10,155 nt of DNA from Parcubacteria group bacterium GW2011_GWB1_42_6 (GTDB lineage Bacteria > Patescibacteriota > Minisyncoccia > Portnoybacterales > GWB1-42-6). The translations under genes and the position numbers were made by a program. Under the pieces are notes generated by a model, which saw only the letters and a program-made list of their open reading frames with translations, was not told where the DNA came from and did no database searches. The DNA is taken from NCBI GenBank assembly GCA_000997475.1, contig LCEC01000018.1:1-10155 (forward strand), written 5' to 3'. Below are positions 1 through 6,345 of the stretch, in pieces (position 1 is the first letter of the stretch; each line of letters starts with the position of its first letter).

Positions 1-40
1 AAAACATTATCCAAACAACTTAAGCTGTTTAAGCTTTAAT

Positions 41-90
41 CAACCGACTAAACTCGGCTGCTGATACCCCGCAGCTCTGCTGCGGTTGGG
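41..90. repeat. GC-rich inverted repeats in the polA leader
   Basis: CCGCAGC (69-75) pairs with GCTGCGG (79-85) around the loop TCT, and CAACCG (41-46) can pair with CGGTTG (83-88) as an outer stem. The inner hairpin resembles the CCCCGCAGC-type hairpin modules in the palindromic elements at 2440-2572 and 7096-7228, so this may be a remnant of such an element. It could instead be the tail of a terminator for a gene left of the window. It has no T-run, so a terminator is not well supported. Confidence 0.35.
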
Positions 91-123
91 TAATTCATTG
101 ATAATTGATAATTGAAAATTGAA

Positions 124-153
124 ATGCTGGATTCCCGATTTCTCGGGAATGAC
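124..153. repeat. Short hairpin repeat just before polA
   Basis: ATTCCCGA (131-138) pairs perfectly with TCGGGAAT (143-150) around the loop TTTC. The surrounding bases (CTGGATTCCCG...CGGGAATGAC) match a short hairpin repeat that I recall as common between genes of many bacteria; that recall is unverified. The ATG at 149 lies at the edge of the hairpin and is in frame with polA, as is the ATG at 119, so this repeat offers false upstream starts for polA. Confidence 0.55.
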
Positions 154-166
154 AGAAAGTTATTTT

Positions 167-2374
167 ATGCCTCGCAAGAAACTCATAATCATCGACGGCC
201 ACGCTCTGGTGCATCGGGCTTATCACGCTTTGCCGCCGTTGAGCACCAACACCGGGGAGCTGGTGAACGCGGTTTTCGGTTTTACCACTTTTATTTTGCG
301 GGTGATCCGCGATATCAATCCCGAATATATTGTGGCCACTTTTGATTTGCCTTCGCCCACATTTCGGCACAAGGAATTCGATGAATACAAAGCCACGCGC
401 GTGAAAGCCCCCGAAGAGCTCTATGGCCAAATAAAAAGAGTTCAGGATATTTTGCGCGCTTTCAATATTCCGATTTTTGAAAAAGAAGGTTTTGAAGCGG
501 ATGACGTTATCGGCACGATCGCGCATCAAATGAAAGGCAAAAAAGACGTTGAAACGATAATTGTGACGGGCGATTTGGACACTTTGCAATTGGTTGACGA
601 AAAAACCAAAGTTTTAACAATCAAAAGAAAGATAACGGAATCGGTGCTCTATGGCGAGGCCGGAGTTTTTGACCGCTATTCATTGCGGCCGGACCAAATG
701 CTGGATTTTAAGGGGCTCAAAGGCGACGCCTCGGATAATATTCCCGGCGTGCCGGGAATCGGCGAAAAACGGGCGATCCAAATTTTGCAGGAATTCGGTT
801 CGTTGGATAATCTGTATAAGCAAATGGAAGATCCGCTTTTTCAATCCAAAAATATCACCAAGTCCGTCAAGCAAAAACTGGTTGAATTCAAAGACCAGGC
901 GTTTTTCAGCAAATATCTGGCCACGATCAAAAAAGATGTTCCGTTAGAATTCAAATTGGAAGATACAATAACCCATGATTTTAAAAGAGAAGACGTGGCC
1001 AGGCTTTTCAAAGATTTGGGCTTTTTCAGTTTGATCGAAAAAATTCCCCGAAGCCTCCACGACGACAAAGCGCCCATACCCCTTGAAGAAAAAGAAGAAG
1101 TTTATGAAAAAATAGAGCTGGCGCGGCGCGATGGAATTCTTTCGGATAAAATTTATAAGCTTGAGAAAGATTTGGTGCCCATAATCGACCAGATGCAAAA
1201 AAACGGAATTAGAATAGACATCGGGCGCCTAAAAGGCATTGATTTAAAAATAGTGGAAAGGCTCGCTTGGCTCAATGATGAAATTTGCCGGCTGGCCGGC
1301 TGCGTTTTCAACATCAATTCGCCGCAGCAGCTTTCCGAAATCCTTTTTGAAAAACTTCGTTTGCCCATCAAGGGGCTCAAAAAAACTCCCGGCAAAGTGA
1401 TTTCCACGGCGGCTCCAGAGTTGGCGAAACTTGCCGGCGCGCATCCCGTGATTGATTTGATAATCGAGCATCGGGAACTCGCCAAAATCAAAAACACATA
1501 TATTGATACTTTGCCGGAATTGGTTGGAAAAGACGGCCGCCTGCACACGACTTTTGACCAGTTGGGAACGGTAACGGGGCGGCTTTCTTCAAAGACTCCC
1601 AATCTGCAAAATATTCCGGTTAAAACCGAGTGGGGCGCGGAAGTCCGCAAATCTTTCGTGGCTGATCCCGGATGCCTTTTGATCTCGGCCGATTATTCGC
1701 AGATTGAATTGAGGATCGTGGCTTCCATCGCCAAAGATAAAAAAATGATCGAATCGCTTTTAAACGGCGGAGATATCCATTTGATTACGGCTTCAAAAGT
1801 TTTCAATACGGAGCCGGAAGAAGTTTCCAAAAGAATGCGCAATGCCGCCAAAGTTCTGAATTTCGGCGTGATCTACGGAATGAGCATCCACAGTTTCGCC
1901 CAAGCTGCCGGAATCGATTTTGAAAAAGCCAAAGAATTCGTGGATAAATATTTCGAGGAATTTTCCGGCGTGGCCGAATATATTGAAAATATAAAAAAAC
2001 AAGCGGCCGAAAAAGGATTCGTGCAGACGATTTTCGGCCGCAAGAGATTTATTCCCGAAATCAATTCTTCGGCTTGGAATTTGAAACAGGCGGCCGAACG
2101 CACGGCGATCAATATGCCGGTGCAGGGCACAGCCGCTGATTTGATAAAAATAGCGATGGTTGAGGTTGACAAGCTGCTCGCTTTGCCCCAGAATCCCGAC
2201 ATTAAAATGCTTCTTCAGGTGCACGATGAATTGGTATTTGAGATAAAAAAAGATAAAACGAAAGAGCTGGCCCAAAAGATAAAATACATAATGGAAAACG
2301 TTTATCGCTTGGATGTGCCGCTGAAAGTGGAAATTAAGGCGGGAGAGAATTGGGGAGAGATGGAGCGAATATAA
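167..2374 (+). CDS. polA: DNA polymerase I, compact form without a 3'-5' exonuclease domain
   Basis: Family A DNA polymerase for Okazaki-fragment maturation and repair synthesis, with a 5' nuclease. From ATG 167 the protein has 735 residues. The N-terminal 5' nuclease (about 1-290) keeps its acidic motifs: IIIDGHALVHRAY near the start, FEADDVIG, VTGDLDTLQLV and the helix-hairpin-helix GDASDNIPGVPGIG. The polymerase domain (about 330-735) carries motif A DYSQIELR (D509), the O-helix RNAAKVLNFGVIYG (R558, K562, F566) and motif C VHDE (D687). Only about 38 residues separate the two domains, where E. coli and Taq enzymes have a real or vestigial 3'-5' exonuclease domain of well over 100 residues. 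Proofreading is therefore absent. In-frame ATGs at 119 and 149 lie in a hairpin repeat and add residues unlike the family, so I chose 167, where the family-like PRKKLIIIDG sequence begins. No clear ribosome binding site is visible. Confidence 0.97.
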   Translation: MPRKKLIIIDGHALVHRAYHALPPLSTNTGELVNAVFGFTTFILRVIRDINPEYIVATFDLPSPTFRHKEFDEYKATRVKAPEELYGQIKRVQDILRAFNIPIFEKEGFEADDVIGTIAHQMKGKKDVETIIVTGDLDTLQLVDEKTKVLTIKRKITESVLYGEAGVFDRYSLRPDQMLDFKGLKGDASDNIPGVPGIGEKRAIQILQEFGSLDNLYKQMEDPLFQSKNITKSVKQKLVEFKDQAFFSKYLATIKKDVPLEFKLEDTITHDFKREDVARLFKDLGFFSLIEKIPRSLHDDKAPIPLEEKEEVYEKIELARRDGILSDKIYKLEKDLVPIIDQMQKNGIRIDIGRLKGIDLKIVERLAWLNDEICRLAGCVFNINSPQQLSEILFEKLRLPIKGLKKTPGKVISTAAPELAKLAGAHPVIDLIIEHRELAKIKNTYIDTLPELVGKDGRLHTTFDQLGTVTGRLSSKTPNLQNIPVKTEWGAEVRKSFVADPGCLLISADYSQIELRIVASIAKDKKMIESLLNGGDIHLITASKVFNTEPEEVSKRMRNAAKVLNFGVIYGMSIHSFAQAAGIDFEKAKEFVDKYFEEFSGVAEYIENIKKQAAEKGFVQTIFGRKRFIPEINSSAWNLKQAAERTAINMPVQGTAADLIKIAMVEVDKLLALPQNPDIKMLLQVHDELVFEIKKDKTKELAQKIKYIMENVYRLDVPLKVEIKAGENWGEMERI

Positions 2375-2632
2375 AATTAAAAAATCAAAATGGAAAATGA
2401 CAATGTAAAGCTACAAAATAAAAAAATCACCGTGAATGTGTCATTGCGAGGATTCCGATAGCAATCGGGAGACGAAGCAATCCCGCAATGCATCCAAAGA
2501 ATTCATTCAAAGAGAATGTGGCGATTATAATTCGAGATTGCTTCGCCCCGCAGCTGCGGGGCTCGCAATGACGAATATGATCCGAGATTTTACATTTTTA
2601 ACTGTCATTTTTAATTTTGATTTTTCAACTTT
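2373..2632. repeat. AT-rich inverted repeat enclosing a GTCATTGCGAG palindrome
   Basis: The left arm (2373-2410) and right arm (2588-2632) are near-complementary. Read on the left strand, both contain AAATCAAAAT, then AAAATGACA, then ATGTAAA, with a short insertion in the right arm. The left arm begins within the polA stop codon. Between the arms sits the 133-bp palindromic element at 2440-2572. The whole 270-base gap between polA and the DUF3048 gene is thus a nested palindrome, with no convincing gene. It may act as a processing or termination structure, but no canonical terminator with a T-run follows polA. Confidence 0.7.
2440..2572. repeat. Palindromic repeat element, copy A (133 bp)
   Basis: The element is bounded by GTCATTGCGAG at 2440-2450 and its exact complement CTCGCAATGAC at 2562-2572. 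Inside are a small hairpin CCGATAGCAATCGG, an arm ACGAAGCAATC, a variable centre, the opposing arm GATTGCTTCG and a second hairpin CCCCGCAGCTGCGGGG. The same plan recurs at 7096-7228 and 8580-8714. No transposase is present, so it is a non-autonomous, MITE-like or REP-like element. An open frame crosses it (a 2436-2681 reading), but that peptide is only translated repeat and is not called a gene. Confidence 0.9.
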
Positions 2633-2644
2633 AAATTTATTAAG

Positions 2645-3685
2645 ATGCCCAAAAGAAAAATCAAGCAATTTATCCCTTTGATCATTTTTGTCGTCGTTAT
2701 CGCCGCCGCGGTTTTTTCTTTGGTTTACAAGGGCAAGAGCATTGAAATCGGCAGCGGGAATGAATTTCTTTCACCTTCCGCGGCCAATACTCCGGAAATC
2801 AAGAAAAGTCCGATTTCCGGCTTGTCTTGCGAAAATGGCGATCGCCGCCCCGTGGCCGTGATGTTGAGCGGCGATGCGATCACCCGGCCGCTTTCGGGTT
2901 TGGCGCGGGCGGATTTGATTCTAGAAATGCCGGTGATTACCGGAGGAATCAATCGTTTTATGACTATATATGTATGCGGCGATCCGACCGAAATCGGATC
3001 GGTGCGTTCGGCTCGCGACGATTTTATTCCTCTGGCCAAAGGCTGGGACGCGATCTACGCGCATTGGGGCGGTTCGCATTTCGCGTTGGATGAATTGAGA
3101 TCAGGCGTGATTGATAATCTGGATGCTTTGGTTAATCCTTTTGAAGCGTTTTATCGAAAATCCGGAATTGCCATGCCGCATAACGGATTTACTTCCGCGG
3201 CCAGGCTTTTGAATGCTTCCCAAAAAAAGGGCTATCGCTTGGAAAGCAATCTGGCGGCCTATCCTCATTTGGAAAATTTCCAGCCCGCCACGACGACTGC
3301 CAAGACTTTGATAGTCGCGTATCCGGGCGCTTTTCAGGTTAAGTACCAGTATGACGCCGCGAGCAATTCTTATCTGCGCTGGCGGGGCGGAACGAAAGAG
3401 ACGGATAAAATTTTAAAAACCCAACTTGCTCCCAAAAATGTGGTGATTATGCGCGCGCCTTCGCGACAAATTGAAGGGCAATATAACGACGTGCAAGTTG
3501 AGGGGCAGGGCGCGGTTGCAATCTACCGCAACGGCGAAGAAATAAAAGGAACTTGGAAAAAATCCGCTTCCAACCAAAAAGACCGACTTTCTTTCTTTGA
3601 CGAAAAAGGCCGTGAAATTGAATTTGTTCCGGGGCAGATTTGGATTCAGGTGGTGGAGCCGAGAGAGCAAATTACTTATGAATAA
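2645..3685 (+). CDS. DUF3048 (YerB-like) membrane-anchored protein
   Basis: The protein has 346 residues. A lysine/arginine-rich start (MPKRKIKQ) is followed by one hydrophobic segment (about 9-28), predicting an N-terminal signal anchor with the rest outside the membrane. There is no lipobox cysteine. The body matches the DUF3048 family as I remember it: RPVAVM at 68-73, then a segment with RPLSGLARADLILEMPV and GGINRFM, IGSVRSAR at 117-124 and AHWGGS at 139-144. The C-terminal part (VAIYRNGEEIKGTWKK, then GQIWIQVV) matches the family's second conserved region. The biochemical function of the family is not established; a cell-envelope role is inferred from topology only. The ATG at 2645 is preceded by AT-rich sequence with no real Shine-Dalgarno. 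It lies downstream of polA, across a 270-bp repeat, and so may or may not be co-transcribed. Confidence 0.88.
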   Translation: MPKRKIKQFIPLIIFVVVIAAAVFSLVYKGKSIEIGSGNEFLSPSAANTPEIKKSPISGLSCENGDRRPVAVMLSGDAITRPLSGLARADLILEMPVITGGINRFMTIYVCGDPTEIGSVRSARDDFIPLAKGWDAIYAHWGGSHFALDELRSGVIDNLDALVNPFEAFYRKSGIAMPHNGFTSAARLLNASQKKGYRLESNLAAYPHLENFQPATTTAKTLIVAYPGAFQVKYQYDAASNSYLRWRGGTKETDKILKTQLAPKNVVIMRAPSRQIEGQYNDVQVEGQGAVAIYRNGEEIKGTWKKSASNQKDRLSFFDEKGREIEFVPGQIWIQVVEPREQITYE

Positions 3686-3698
3686 TTTTTATTTTTTT

Positions 3699-3795
3699 AA
3701 TTTTTAATTTTGTAAATAATTCTAAATTTCTTAATGTTTAAAAATTAAAGCATTAAGATTTATTTAAAAATTACAAAATTACAAAATTAAAAATT
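3699..3795. repeat. AT-rich palindromic element before holA
   Basis: AATTTTTAATTTTGTAA (3699-3715) is exactly complementary to 3779-3795, a 17-bp perfect stem. Inside, TAAATTTCTTAATG (3723-3736) pairs imperfectly with CATTAAGATTTA (3751-3762). The element fills nearly the whole gap between the DUF3048 gene and holA and ends 6 bp before the holA GTG start. Base composition makes some AT complementarity expected, but a 17-bp perfect arm is well beyond that. Its role is unknown. Confidence 0.7.
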
Positions 3796-3801
3796 TCACC
3801 C

Positions 3802-4803
3802 GTGCTTTTCTTCTTCTACGGCCCCGATTCTTTCAGGGTCAAGCGAAAAGTTGACGCTATTATCGCCGGCTACAAAGCCAAGCACAAAAGCGGAATGAAT
3901 TTCCGTTATTTTGATTTTTCCCAAACTGGCGAGCTTGATGAATTGAAGAATTTCTTGGGCGCTTTTTCAATGTTTCAGGAAAAAAAATTGGCCGTGGTTG
4001 AAAACATTTTTGAAGCCGATGAGGATATTTTGGCGGGATTCGCCGAATATTTAAAAAAGGAAGGGGTTTTTAAAACCGCTGAAAGTTTTTTGGTTGTTCC
4101 CCAGCTGCTTGAACTGAACAACGATAAAAAGAAAAAACAAAAATATTCTATCAAGGAAGGCGGAGCCAAAAATCTTTTTTCCCTTTTAACCTCCAAAGAA
4201 TCGCAAAGCGAAGAATTCGAATTTATATCGGGCGCCAAACTTGAACAATGGATAAAAAAAGAGGTGGAAAGAATCGGCGGAAAAATTGATCTAAACGCGG
4301 CCAGAAAATTGATTGAATTTGCCGGCGCCGATCTTTGGCGTTTGCAAAACGAAATAGGCAAATTGGCGGCTTATAAAAATGGCGAAGCGATAACCGAAGG
4401 AGATATTGAAGAAATGGTGGAATCAAAAATAGAAACGGATATTTTCAAAATGATTGACGCTTTGGCGGCGCGCAATAAAATTTTAGCTTTCAAACATTTA
4501 CACCGGCATCTGGCGCGGGGCGAATCGGAAATTTATATTTTAACCATGTTGGCGTATCAATTCCGCAACTTGATTTTGGTGAAAAGCGAAGTGGAAAAGG
4601 GGTCGCAGTTTGGGGCGCTGGCCAAGAAAATAAAAATGCATCCTTTCGTTTTGCGAAAGACTTTCGACCAATCAAAAAATTTCAGCTTCGCGGCGTTAGA
4701 AAATATTTATGAAAAATTGATGGAAACCGACATTGCCGTCAAATCCGGCCGCCTTGAATCGCAAGCCGCGCTTGATCTTTTGGTGGCCGAAATCGCGGGG
4801 TAA
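3802..4803 (+). CDS. holA: DNA polymerase III subunit delta
   Basis: Clamp-loader delta subunit, which opens the beta sliding clamp within the DnaX complex at the replication fork. The 333-residue length fits the family. The N-terminus (LFFFYGPDSFRVKRKVDAI) matches the delta opening strand and helix. The middle has EQWIKKEVERIGGKID and AGADLWRLQNEIGKLAAY, the typical domain I/II segment. The C-terminal helical collar domain includes EMVESKIETDIFKMIDAL, MLAYQFRNLILV, LRKTFDQSKNFS and DIAVKSGRLESQAALDLLV. Delta belongs to the AAA+ fold but lacks a Walker A motif, as here. The start is GTG at 3802; no ATG gives the family N-terminus and there is no Shine-Dalgarno. It is followed 8 bp after the stop by a hairpin terminator. 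Confidence 0.93.
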   Translation: MLFFFYGPDSFRVKRKVDAIIAGYKAKHKSGMNFRYFDFSQTGELDELKNFLGAFSMFQEKKLAVVENIFEADEDILAGFAEYLKKEGVFKTAESFLVVPQLLELNNDKKKKQKYSIKEGGAKNLFSLLTSKESQSEEFEFISGAKLEQWIKKEVERIGGKIDLNAARKLIEFAGADLWRLQNEIGKLAAYKNGEAITEGDIEEMVESKIETDIFKMIDALAARNKILAFKHLHRHLARGESEIYILTMLAYQFRNLILVKSEVEKGSQFGALAKKIKMHPFVLRKTFDQSKNFSFAALENIYEKLMETDIAVKSGRLESQAALDLLVAEIAG

Positions 4804-4811
4804 TAAAATTT

Positions 4812-4838
4812 AAAAACCGCTTTTTGGGCGGTTTTTTT
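4812..4838. terminator. Intrinsic terminator shared by holA and the convergent 77-aa gene
   Basis: AAAAACCGC (4812-4820) pairs with GCGGTTTTT (4828-4836) around TTTTTGG, and the T-run continues to 4838. On the opposite strand the A-run of the left arm supplies a T-run, so the hairpin can stop both holA (+) and the 77-aa gene (-), whose stop codon is 10 bp away. Confidence 0.9.
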
Positions 4839-4848
4839 CGCGGTAATT

Positions 4849-5082
4849 TTATAAGCCAATTTTTTTGGCATTTTCCAAAAACTTTTTTGCGTTTGCTGGA
4901 TGCCAAGAACGCAATGGGCCTCCATCCTTGCAAATGTCGTAAACGCAAAGAACTGCTATTGCCCAACAGATAATGCTAGTTGGATAACTTAATACCGTCC
5001 AAACAGCTAAGACAGGAATAGCAACTTCTGTAATCATTACCACGACTTGTATCACATAGCGCAATCCTATTGATTGCCTCAT
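4849..5082 (-). CDS. Small hydrophobic protein with two predicted membrane helices
   Basis: I do not recognise the family. The 77-residue protein has two hydrophobic stretches (about 9-31 and 33-50) separated by SYP, predicting a helical hairpin in the membrane, then a polar, lysine-rich tail (51-77) with GGPLRSWHP and KKFLENAKKIGL. Four things support a real gene. A good promoter (-35 TTGACA, -10 TAAAAT) sits just upstream on the same strand. The bidirectional terminator lies right after its stop. It is not overlapped by another gene. Its composition is membrane-protein-like. There is no evident ribosome binding site, as for most genes here. It is transcribed divergently from the 198-aa membrane protein and may be functionally linked to it; that link is inference. 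Confidence 0.68.
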   Translation of the reverse strand: MRQSIGLRYVIQVVVMITEVAIPVLAVWTVLSYPTSIICWAIAVLCVYDICKDGGPLRSWHPANAKKFLENAKKIGL

Positions 5083-5109
5083 TATTTTAAGGTGTACTGG
5101 TCTTTTTAG

Positions 5110-5139
5110 ATTTTAAAACAGATCCCTTGGAGTTGTCAA
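5110..5139 (-). promoter_or_regulatory. Sigma-70-type promoter for the 77-aa gene
   Basis: Read on the - strand, TTGACA (5139-5134) is followed after 18 bases by TAAAAT (5115-5110). The -35 is a perfect consensus match and the -10 matches 5 of 6. Initiation would fall near 5103, giving a leader of about 20 bases before the ATG at 5082. Confidence 0.68.
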
Positions 5140-5147
5140 CGAAGTTA

Positions 5148-5176
5148 TTGACAAGCGAGTTTAAAGAGTGTATACT
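5148..5176 (+). promoter_or_regulatory. Near-perfect sigma-70-type promoter for the 198-aa gene
   Basis: TTGACA (5148-5153), a 17-base spacer and TATACT (5171-5176) match the housekeeping promoter consensus at 6/6 and 5/6 with ideal spacing. Transcription should start near 5183, about 50 bases before the ATG at 5234. This rules out the upstream in-frame ATG at 5168 as the start. The -35 box and the opposing one at 5134-5139 form the inverted repeat TTGTCAA (5133-5139) / TTGACAA (5148-5154). An operator overlapping both -35 boxes is possible but not shown. Confidence 0.85.
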
Positions 5177-5221
5177 TATATATTAAGAATCAGAGTCGGA
5201 AAGCAGCTTAAAAACTCAAAA

Positions 5222-5229
5222 AGGGAGAG
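5222..5229 (+). promoter_or_regulatory. Purine-rich ribosome binding site of the 198-aa gene
   Basis: AGGGAGAG lies a few bases before the ATG at 5234. It is the only convincing Shine-Dalgarno-like site among the genes of this window, and it decides the start at 5234 over the in-frame ATG at 5168. Confidence 0.7.
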
Positions 5230-5233
5230 CACA

Positions 5234-5830
5234 ATGGAAACGATTCTGTGGGTTCTGGTTGGTTTGTTTGGTCTGATTCTTTATCTGTCTATCGGGGTTG
5301 GTTGCGTATCGATAGGCAAATTGATAAGAAATCGAATGGTAAAAGAGGGATGGAACTTCAAAGGAATCAAGGTGGCGGAGAAAGAGTTTTCTTGGTCATC
5401 GGCTTGGACTCATACTCTTTTTTGGTTGCCGGAAGTGATGGTTTTAATTATGGCGCTTTTGATCGCTATCGCCGGCGCCGCTTTTGTTATCGCGGCGGTA
5501 TTTGCGGTGATAGTTAGCATAATCGGCTTGATTTTTTTCGTTGTCATTTCCTCGCTTCTGGCGGTTTTGGCTTTGATTTACCTTGTCTGTTCCTTGATTT
5601 TTTCGGGAACGGCCATGGCATTCACTATTATTGTCTTTATGGCTTTGTGTGTGATAGTGGCGTGGCTATTTTTCTTTCTGATTTCCGGGGTTTTGAGTAT
5701 CCCCGAAACCATTGGCAATTTGCTGACAAAGGGGGCTCCGGTTCCCTATGAGAAGAAGGAAAAACCGGAAAATGGGGATGAAGATTCTTTTTTTGAGGAT
5801 TCGCCGCCTTTTTCAAGAGTGGCGGAATAG
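5234..5830 (+). CDS. Multi-pass membrane protein, unknown function
   Basis: I do not recognise the family. From ATG 5234 the protein has 198 residues. One hydrophobic segment lies near the N-terminus (about 4-27). A basic/polar loop follows (about 31-58: IRNRMVKEGWNFKGIKVAEK). A long, nearly continuous hydrophobic stretch (about 62-155) is consistent with four more helices, and the C-terminal tail (about 172-198) is acidic (ENGDEDSFFEDSPP). The hydrophobic core is low in polar or charged residues, which argues against a classical solute transporter with buried charges; a small structural or stress-type membrane protein is an alternative. It has a near-consensus promoter and a clear ribosome binding site upstream and a strong hairpin terminator just after it, so it is probably a single-gene transcript, divergent from the 77-aa membrane gene. 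Confidence 0.82.
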   Translation: METILWVLVGLFGLILYLSIGVGCVSIGKLIRNRMVKEGWNFKGIKVAEKEFSWSSAWTHTLFWLPEVMVLIMALLIAIAGAAFVIAAVFAVIVSIIGLIFFVVISSLLAVLALIYLVCSLIFSGTAMAFTIIVFMALCVIVAWLFFFLISGVLSIPETIGNLLTKGAPVPYEKKEKPENGDEDSFFEDSPPFSRVAE

Positions 5831-5846
5831 TTTTTTAACGGAATGC

Positions 5847-5877
5847 AAAAACCGCTTCGATAAACGAAGCGGTTTTT
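5847..5877. terminator. Bidirectional intrinsic terminator between the 198-aa gene and rpsT
   Basis: AAAAACCGCTTCG (5847-5859) pairs over all 13 bases with CGAAGCGGTTTTT (5865-5877) around the loop ATAAA. Flanking A and T runs serve both strands, so it can terminate the + strand membrane-protein gene and rpsT on the - strand, which ends 13 bases away. Confidence 0.93.
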
Positions 5878-5889
5878 AAAATTGCAAAA

Positions 5890-6156
5890 TTATTTCTTGC
5901 TTGCCACTATCGCTTGCATAAATCTGGATTTCTTTCTGGCGGCGGCGTTTTTTTTGATGATGCCGCTTTTAGCCGCTTTGTCAATCGCCTGATAAACTTC
6001 CGGCGCCAGTTTCTTGGCATCGTCAATCTTTCCGGCGGCGACTAATTTTTGAGCCTTTTTAATTGTGTCTTTCATCGCCTTTGAGCGCTTCAAATTGGAA
6101 GCGTGGCGTTTGGCTCCTTTTCTTAATTCTTTTTTAGCGGATTGTTTAATTGGCAT
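5890..6156 (-). CDS. rpsT: Small ribosomal subunit protein bS20
   Basis: An 88-residue, strongly basic protein that binds 16S rRNA as a primary assembly protein of the 30S subunit. The sequence follows the S20 pattern: MPIKQSAKKELRKGAKRHAS at the N-terminus with conserved K/R spacing, then NLKRSKAMKDTIKKA, a short connector (AAGKIDDAKKL), PEVYQAIDKAAKSGIIKKNAAARKKSR and a short tail. Length is as usual for the family. No Shine-Dalgarno directly precedes the ATG; a G-run encoded by the neighbouring C-rich palindrome lies on the - strand about 12-17 bases upstream, and whether it helps ribosome binding is unknown. rpsT is downstream of uvrB on the same strand but separated by 189 bp of repeats, so I expect its own promoter, which I could not identify with confidence. 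Confidence 0.96.
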   Translation of the reverse strand: MPIKQSAKKELRKGAKRHASNLKRSKAMKDTIKKAQKLVAAGKIDDAKKLAPEVYQAIDKAAKSGIIKKNAAARKKSRFMQAIVASKK

Positions 6157-6165
6157 GTTGGAATA

Positions 6166-6306
6166 TTTCCCCCCTTTGTAAAAGGGGGATTAAGGGGGAT
6201 TTTACAAATAGTTTACATTTATAAATCCATATGGAATAAATCTCCCTCATTCGAGCCTGATGGCTCTCAGAGCCTGAACGGCCTAATCCCTCCTAAAGGA
6301 GGGGAA
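6166..6306. repeat. C/G-run palindromic repeat block between rpsT and uvrB
   Basis: Two inverted copies of a CCCC-type repeat face each other. Left (6166-6203): CCCCCTTT (6170-6177) pairs with AAAGGGGG (6181-6188), followed by ATTAAGGGGGAT. Right (6239-6306, reverse orientation): CCCTCC pairs with GGAGGG (6288-6303), GGCTCT pairs with AGAGCC (6262-6274), and it ends at CTCCCTCATTCGAGCC. The right unit, read on the - strand, matches the element at 9316-9386 closely, including GGCTCTGAGAGCC and GGCTCGAATGAGGG. The block fills most of the 189-bp gap. It may stop uvrB transcription, but no T-run follows the hairpins. Confidence 0.8.
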
Positions 6307-6345
6307 TAGATATTGATTAATTTAAGAGGTCGTGTTAAATATATC

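Noticed and set aside
1..166. A tRNA or other structured RNA gene in the leader
   Set aside because: The stems are short hairpins that do not make a cloverleaf, and no known RNA motif was recognised.
1793..2275. Long - strand open frames inside polA (and a similar one at 1153-1650)
   Set aside because: They lie fully inside the well-supported polA frame and have no family-like motifs; they are shadow frames.
2436..2681. An 81-aa open frame after polA
   Set aside because: It is translated palindromic repeat and AT-rich arm, and it overlaps the start of the DUF3048 gene.
5087..5097. TAAGGTGTAC shared between 5088-5097 and the right edge (about 10058-10067) as a pair of element ends
   Set aside because: A 10-base match is expected by chance in a window this size, and the flanking bases do not match.
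5168..5233. An upstream start at 5168 for the 198-aa membrane protein
   Set aside because: It lies within the promoter, before the expected transcription start near 5183, while ATG 5234 has a ribosome binding site.
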